Shown here one piece after another: positions 20,901-25,441 of a stretch of DNA of 25,441 nucleotides. Made by a program: the position numbers and the translations under genes. Every line of letters starts with the position of its first letter. Positions within the stretch are counted from its first letter, which is position 1. The notes under the pieces were generated by a model. The model had not been told where the DNA came from, made no database searches, and was given only the letters and a program-made list of their open reading frames with translations. Origin of the DNA: Asterionellopsis glacialis (taxonomy: Eukaryota > Bacillariophyta > Plagiogrammaphyceae > Rhaphoneidales > Asterionellopsidaceae); contig WKLE02000165.1 of NCBI GenBank assembly GCA_014885115.2, positions 1-25,441 of the forward strand, in the 5' to 3' direction.

Positions 20901-21077
20901 CGTGACCTCAGGAATCATCTTCTTTGGGAGGGCTCTTTCATTAGTGTCAGACGGTCTTTCCGCAGCATCCACAGAAAGAGTAGTTGTTACTGTAGGGGCT
21001 GGAATATCATCATCTTCTACTAAAGTAGGCTGTTGATGTCGGTTGTGGTGCTGTTTGTTTGGTACAATTTTAGACAT
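17952..21077 (-). CDS. Type II membrane protein with seven-bladed FG-GAP-like propeller ectodomain
   Basis: Single exon, 1041 aa, from the ATG at 21077 (AAAA before it) to TAG. Residues 1-465 are disordered, rich in Ser, Thr, Asn, Asp and Lys. One membrane span lies at about 469-491 (EAVILLLVVVLAVAVTFLIL), preceded by RTTRHKPHSR and followed by acidic/polar residues, so by the positive-inside rule the N-terminus is cytosolic. From about 505 to the end I count seven degenerate repeats of 60-80 aa, each with a (F/W)G-x-(S/A)-(V/I)-x-(L/M)-S-x-(D/N/T)-G core, a strand such as IIAIG or LLVGSP, and a G-x-V-x-(V/I/L)-(F/Y/L) strand. Seven repeats fit a closed integrin-alpha-like beta-propeller. The ligand is unknown. 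Variable Asn/Asp-rich loops sit between blades. A surface adhesion or recognition role is inference. The neighbouring upstream gene has the same topology. Confidence 0.88.
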   Translation of the reverse strand: MSKIVPNKQHHNRHQQPTLVEDDDIPAPTVTTTLSVDAAERPSDTNERALPKKMIPEVTNHKMNSKHEEDKMKKPLPTFSIPTKKKNKRQVAAVAPDDNIGLTQNMHSQEIQTSPTSVAAFHSNVNSSDIQQDNRDKPPRERYNNSDSNKERRRTIHNHDILGKINKDDENNNDNNDNHNNMKSKSRSLIVESASTAASGEENDSTEGKAIAQLSPQERDAQQDFVSHACYTSTTQKRKLPTAPHTIRSSASGTSVANSSNCGDTHSFFGDSSTDTMITANTTSKKCTIFKPSPTTCSLPCLPSSKSTAVPAILDNNLEDPVRSAYYNDGSSYCDGDDDGGSKNMTTVSAPVKRSSEILVNVDGVASTTTSPIKLQEQKPLSIMLQEQQLEYYRSQRNMATLPNNTNTNTNTHATETEVATTTASTSPIAARSDVIVMDPLDLATIISNDHVGITRTTRHKPHSRILHIMEAVILLLVVVLAVAVTFLILNNNNDKDDSTSSSSYDQYQIGSDILGGLTTYGDQKTGKAVAISKDGRIVAVAGEGNIQDKNSGRVRIFEFHESIRVDSKDTSTITTNNNTNDIADRVRFSADDGDWVQLGQSIDGTNPDDWLGASIDLSSDGHIIAIGVPKHNHATGYVTILEYKYDSNAWKLLGSNNITDNADFGDWSGASVSLSSNGHIVAIGSPFHSRWFQQQQGERQYQTKTRNVGQVRVYKYTIESNSWNQVGQTMNGNHDNCFFGYAVSLSNTGERLAIGGSRCSTNDANHKSITPKDDNGNASSHVVTILQNVDDPQWNIIAVIGNEELEMNNIPAKNNYFGSISLSGDGTTVAYGNPHNDHDTNVDGDPLYDTGSVHVFGRPHDPQVSDHVTPHSRNSHNEYTATKKQITRDQNDDYDTAQFLPLGSILWGKSSKDFFGMDVSLSDDGTTLLVGSPGHDSTTNPDLGSSSAPSNLIMSGSAYLYDIHARSNIWTSATTQRIRRQLQNDNDDNGFRGVDTSDQFGRSVAMSGDGTCFIVGAPFHTNSKDEVWGGHVRVFQHPLA

Positions 21078-21745
21078 TTTTGTTCTTTGCAATATGCACA
21101 CATTTTCTTGTAGTCTTTGCTAATATATTCAATCACAGGTTTTCAACGCTAATTTAAATTACGATTCGCATTTCGTAGAATCCGCATGTCCCCGATTGTT
21201 GGTGGGAATCAAAAATATTTTTACAAGGAGTCGTCGTAATCCACTACTTTCAAGTATACTCAAAGAGAGATGATGATCATGTGAGTTTCGTGTTATCCGC
21301 TGTTCTCGGTCGTGGTTGTGTACCGTGTTTCTTTCCCCTTCCTTTTAAAACAGTTCGTGTTCGGCATTTCTGTGTTCGGATGTGTTTGGTCGTACAGCAC
21401 TTCAGGTGATCCGCGAATCTGCAAAGAACAAAATGGGCTTCGCAGTCTATTGACCAATCAACTTATTTTCCCTCTGGGGTTTGTGTCTATGTGTCATCTG
21501 TACAGAAATGATATGTAAGGTATTGTATCATGCTTGTTCATTATTTTTTTCCCACGGATTTTGAAAATTTATATGTGCTTCCCATCTAAAGGTGTTTGTA
21601 TACCGTGACTACGCAGGACTACGTAGCCTAGAATTCTCAACACTCCTTTTCGACTAACCGTCTCACACATAATTTATTAACCGTTATTTACATAAAAACT
21701 GATTTTTGTCCAACGTAGGAATTGCATTGGTTGATAGAGCAACCC

Positions 21746-21755
21746 TCTCTAGAGA
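21746..21755. repeat. TCTCTAGAGA palindrome
   Basis: Exact copy of the 10-bp palindrome, about 160 bp past the stop of the solute-binding-protein gene. Confidence 0.75.
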
Positions 21756-21885
21756 AAGCAATTCAGTGTCCTCCGTACCCCGCCAGCATTGTGAACTTGG
21801 CTTTCCGGGAAACTATTTTTCATCGACAAAAAAAGGGGCGGCGTCCGGTGTCAGGCGACTAGCCGGTCGGGTTACGGTATACTTT

Positions 21886-21901
21886 CTCTCTCTAGAGAGA
21901 G
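21886..21901. repeat. 16-bp perfect palindrome CTCTCTCTAGAGAGAG
   Basis: An extended form of the same palindrome, perfect over 16 bp, starting 12 bp past the stop of the solute-binding-protein gene; a hairpin in the transcript's 3' end is possible. Confidence 0.8.
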
Positions 21902-21912
21902 TGACTATTTTT

Positions 21913-24900
21913 TTAGGATAAAGGTAATAAACTAATATGCTGAGGTCCGAATGGATTCGCGTTGAGACTATTCCGTCCCTCGGGAGCAGTTCCTCCAAAA
22001 TTACGCTTGTGCATCTCTCCATAACTTCCTACAGCTGAAATAGCATTGACAAACATCTCTTCATAGTCAGTACCAAATAATTGTACTTCTGTAGGCATGG
22101 TGGCAGCAGAATCTTTGAGAATTCCTTTGTCTTCTGCATAAAAGGTTGCGGAGACGACCCAGTACACAAAGTCAGACCATTGGACGTCTTCTTCTTGAGT
22201 CACCAAAGCTATTGCATCCACTTGTCCACTTTGTGGTGTAAATGGGAAAAACAAAAGTATAGTGAGAAAAAAAGTTTCAAAAATACATCGTTAGATAAGA
22301 GAACCGATAAACAACGAATCATGCACTACAAAAGGCAAACAACACGGTACAGTATTTATGGTACAACAACATCCTCACCTCTCGTTTTCTTCATAAAAAT
22401 ATGCCTGAGAAAATGTGAATCCTTGACCTGTAGTAGGTTCCTTTACATCCACCTCCATAGAAATGGGAATGCCACTTAAAACATCTATCTCGCCTTTGTT
22501 CAAGGCAGAAAAACCATCTTGGGGAGTGGAGAAATTCATAAAAGTTATTTGGTCGTCGAAATTTTCGTCCCTTAATATGCTGGCAGACAAAGCGCGGCAG
22601 TAATCTCTATCTAAGCCCATTCTTCCCCAAGACGAATTTCCGGAACGTACAAAAGGAAGTAACCCACACCGAAGTGATTTACGCTCAGCAATCTTACTTA
22701 GTACAGAATCTTCTTGAGGTTCCGGACCCAATTTTCCCAATGCACCAAATGGAAACGAATAAATCAGACCACTACTTCCGTCATTGAGCAAATTTAACTT
22801 GCTCTCTTCAGGCATATAGCTTTCCAAGTGCCTTTCATATATTTCTCTGTAATTTCCAACAGCCGCAATAGCATGAATAAACATCTTCTCGAATTCGGGA
22901 CCAAACACATCAGTGGTGGTCATAGTCTCGGTATTGCTCTGTGTGATATTGTGTTCCTCGGCAGCCAACAGAGCATGTATGATCCAGTTTACAAAAGATG
23001 ACCATTCAGGATCATTTTGCCGTGTGACCATAGAAAGTGGTTCATTGACGAACAAATTATCTCCAACAGAGTAGGGTCCTCGAAATGTTGTGTTTGTTAC
23101 CTCTTGCACATTTTTCAATGAAACAGCAGAACTCATTCCAACGATGACATTGCATTTGCCGTCAATTAAACTTTGATATAGTTGATCTTGTTCCACAGCT
23201 CTAACACTTAGATCCGGCAAAACATCTTTGGCAAAACTCAGAGCTGTACTGCCACGACTAGCACACACTCTAGCAAATTTGCATTCACCAAAAGTTGTAT
23301 CAAGCTTGTTGGTGCAATTGGCAACATATTTTGGATCTCCTGCAAATGCTATACCATCGTAAAAGAATGGTGTTGAAAATGTAAAGCCAGACTTGGTGTC
23401 TTCCTGTTTATAACAAAAAGCAGAAATGGGGTAAATATGCTTTAATACTCTACATCCTCATTCAGAAAGCAGGCAACAAAGTATGCTTTCATGACTTTAC
23501 CTGGAATACATCTCGTTCCATCGTGTGGGTTGATGTCATTGTTATGACATCCAAAGAACCATTCTGAAGCATAGCCCATCTGTCAGCCAAAGGTGTTATT
23601 ACTGGAATTGCTTTACTTGAGTTTCCAAACACAGCAGCAGCAAGTGCGTGGCACTAAGACAAAATAAAAAATGAAGAGAAAAGAGGGGAAAAGGTGCTAG
23701 ATATTGAGGAGAAGTATTGAGAAAAAAAAACGTCGAACGTCCACAGAATGTAATCCTTACCAAATCTTTTTCAAACGGTATGAACCATTTCACCCCGCAA
23801 CGAATTTCGCCTTTACTTTTTATTAAGCTTAGCGTTGGAGGAGCATTTGTAGGAGCATTTGTAGGAGCTGCCTCTGGTAGCAAAGTTGGAGACACACTTG
23901 GGAACAAGCGTGGTGATAATGTATTCTCCTTTGCCGGCTTTTCCCACTTCCATATATATCCTACTAATACAAGTCCAATTATAACGACTATGCTAAAGCC
24001 AGAAAATATGGTTAGTGCGCGAATGCGCTTTGTTTTGTCATCATCTTCAGGGACAACTTGTGCTACGGATGCATCCTTCAATATATCTTCTAGAACTTCA
24101 TTTTTCAGCCTCCGGGAAGAAATAATTTCGGCAACTGTACTACTATCCTCTAAAGGAGGTCTTCCATCGCGGGATGCGACTGAACTTAAACCTGTACTCA
24201 TGTTACCTACGCTCCTCAGGGAGTCCCTGCGAGCTGCACGAATCGATGTTACTGGTGGTAAATCTAGGATCATATCCTCCTCCTTTGTTTCTTCAATCCC
24301 GGATCCACTCAAACGCGAAGTATACTCAGAAGTATACTCACCCATTAAAGATTCTGGATCTCCATAGTTTACATACCCCGAATCCCAACAATTGATATTC
24401 CTTTCTACTTCCATTCCATCTACAGCTATGGCACCTGGTCTGAAATCGTCTAATTCTACTGAATCAGAATTCGATTGATTTTCTTCACTTGTTTCCAGTA
24501 CTTCTTCTTGTTGGTTCGATTCGTTTTCAACTGTAGCACTTAGTGTCGTGCCTAAGTTAATTTTATCTTCATGACTCTGCAATCTTGCAGCAGCTATCGA
24601 ACGACAGCTTGTAATCCTTCGATATGAAAGAGGCAAACGCATACGTGCCTTTGCCTCATCTTCACTAGTATTCTCAATGTCTTCGTTATCTTTTTCTTTC
24701 TCATCATTTTTATCAGGACTATTATTAAGGACGTTACTGACATCAGATGGAACCAGATTACAATTACTGTCAGGACTATTAGATAATTCAGAAGTGCCGC
24801 TGCAGCCACTGAGTTGTTCCGTATCATTTCTACTATCTGTTTCGTCTTCTTTTGCATCCATCTCATCTGTTTTTTTCTCTCCAATCTTGATATCCATTTC

Positions 24901-25326
24901 ATCTTCTTTAGCATTTACATCAACCCAACTCTCTGCAAAATGACCATTCGGATAAGGTCTTTCATCAACCTCTGTCCTTTCTTGCTTTGGATCTAAAAAG
25001 TTATTTGTGTGAAGTTTTTCCGGTTTGACCACTTCAAGATTCGACGTTACCACCGCCCCGTCAAAGACATTATTTTCTACTGCATTGAACTTCTTGCTCT
25101 TGGTCACATTCGAGGAGTGGTCTTGCATGATTGCATCTAAAAAACTATTCCTACAGCAATTGTCATCCTTTTCCACTTCTGCTAACGTGGCGTCATTGTT
25201 ATTTAAGGAAGGAGGAACAATATCATCTTCCTGGCAGCTTGTAGTCTCTGCTGAAAATTTCCAAGGCAAGTTTTCGCCACAACTCTTTACAAGCTCCTCC
25301 TCCTCATTTTGATTTTTCGAAGTCAT
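21913..25326 (-). CDS. Type II membrane protein with two AapJ-like amino-acid-binding (SBP family 3) modules
   Basis: Exons 25326-23761, 23653-23501, 23403-22379, 22228-21913; introns of 107, 97 and 150 nt with GT-AG ends; 1019 aa. The ATG at 25326 is the first in frame. Residues 1-430 are acidic and disordered. One span at 437-459 follows KTKRIR, so the N-terminus is cytosolic; a Pro-rich linker with a TNAPTNAP repeat follows. Module 1 (about 506-800): EIRCGV, then CHALAAAVFGN across intron 1, a LQNGSLDVITM stretch, FSTPFFYDGIAF, VCASRGSTALSF, DPEWSSFVNWIIHALLAAEE and VGNYREIYERHL, all in the order of bacterial general L-amino-acid-binding protein AapJ. Module 2 (about 812-1019): LRCGLLPF, DYCRALSASI, NKGEIDVLSGIP, FSQAYFYE, then straight to VQWSDFVYWVVSATFYAED and VGSYGEMHKRNF, so the second-lobe core is missing. 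No channel or permease segment is present. A receptor or capture role is inferred. Confidence 0.88.
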
Positions 25327-25441
25327 CTTGTAGATGCAATTCAACAAATACTACGTTGTCGCAATACAAGAATGGCACAGTCAGTAGATGAGTTTCTCGA
25401 GCTGTGTCTCGTCACGACTAGGTTGAGTGTGTACCTTTTAA
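25327..25441. other. 5' flank of the solute-binding-protein gene
   Basis: Only 115 bp before the window ends; expected to hold the leader and proximal promoter. Nothing else recognisable. Confidence 0.5.

Larger units (their letters stand above)
21078..21912. other. Intergenic region between the two surface-protein genes
   Basis: About 830 bp; contains the 3' flank of the solute-binding-protein gene and the promoter of the propeller gene, both on the minus strand. Short open frames of about 70 codons have no recognisable features. Two TCTCTAGAGA palindromes lie at the 21.7-21.9 kb end. Confidence 0.55.

Noticed and set aside
21078..21101. Longer start for the propeller protein
   Set aside because: The extra eight codons would begin with GTG; the first in-frame ATG, with an A-rich context, is at 21077.
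23717..24367. 216-codon plus-strand frame
   Set aside because: Antisense to exon 1 of the solute-binding-protein gene; composition is explained by the complement.
25327..25347. Longer start for the solute-binding-protein gene
   Set aside because: It would begin with TTG; the ATG at 25326 is the first in frame.

Overview
The window looks like nuclear DNA of a diatom or close stramenopile relative. It is AT-rich, its genes are split by short (about 95-215 nt) GT-AG introns, and intergenic gaps are 0.2-2 kb. One gene begins with a signal peptide followed by an Asn-Ala-Phe cleavage site, the bipartite targeting signature of secondary red-algal plastids. Several proteins carry long Asn/Asp/Ser/Thr-rich disordered tracts coded by trinucleotide runs. 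I see no tRNA, rRNA, CRISPR array, recognisable transposon or organellar sequence.

Layout. 1-2985 (-): plastid-targeted ABC1/UbiB-type atypical kinase with one intron, running off the left edge. 4493-5395 (+): two-exon secreted protein of unknown function. 7028-8464 (+): intronless MORN-repeat protein. 8687-12734 (-): eight-exon gene whose spliced product (939 aa) holds two cofactor-dependent phosphoglycerate mutase domains in tandem. 14033-15022 (-): two-exon homologue of plant 'pathogen-related protein'. 17114-17434 (+): small acidic protein with mitotic-degron-like motifs. 17952-21077 (-): type II membrane protein with a seven-repeat FG-GAP-like ectodomain. 21913-25326 (-): four-exon type II membrane protein with two extracellular amino-acid-binding (AapJ-like, SBP family 3) modules. 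All exon joins were worked out by hand from GT/AG sites; reading frame is kept through every junction.

How the genes relate. There is no operon. The most coherent stretch is the right third: two adjacent genes on the same strand encode surface proteins with the same plan, a long disordered cytosolic tail, one membrane span preceded by basic residues, and a C-terminal ectodomain built from a prokaryote-like binding fold. The tandem mutase is the most unusual enzyme: the first domain keeps both catalytic histidines, while the second has lost the second histidine. All functional statements are inferred from motifs; no database search was possible.
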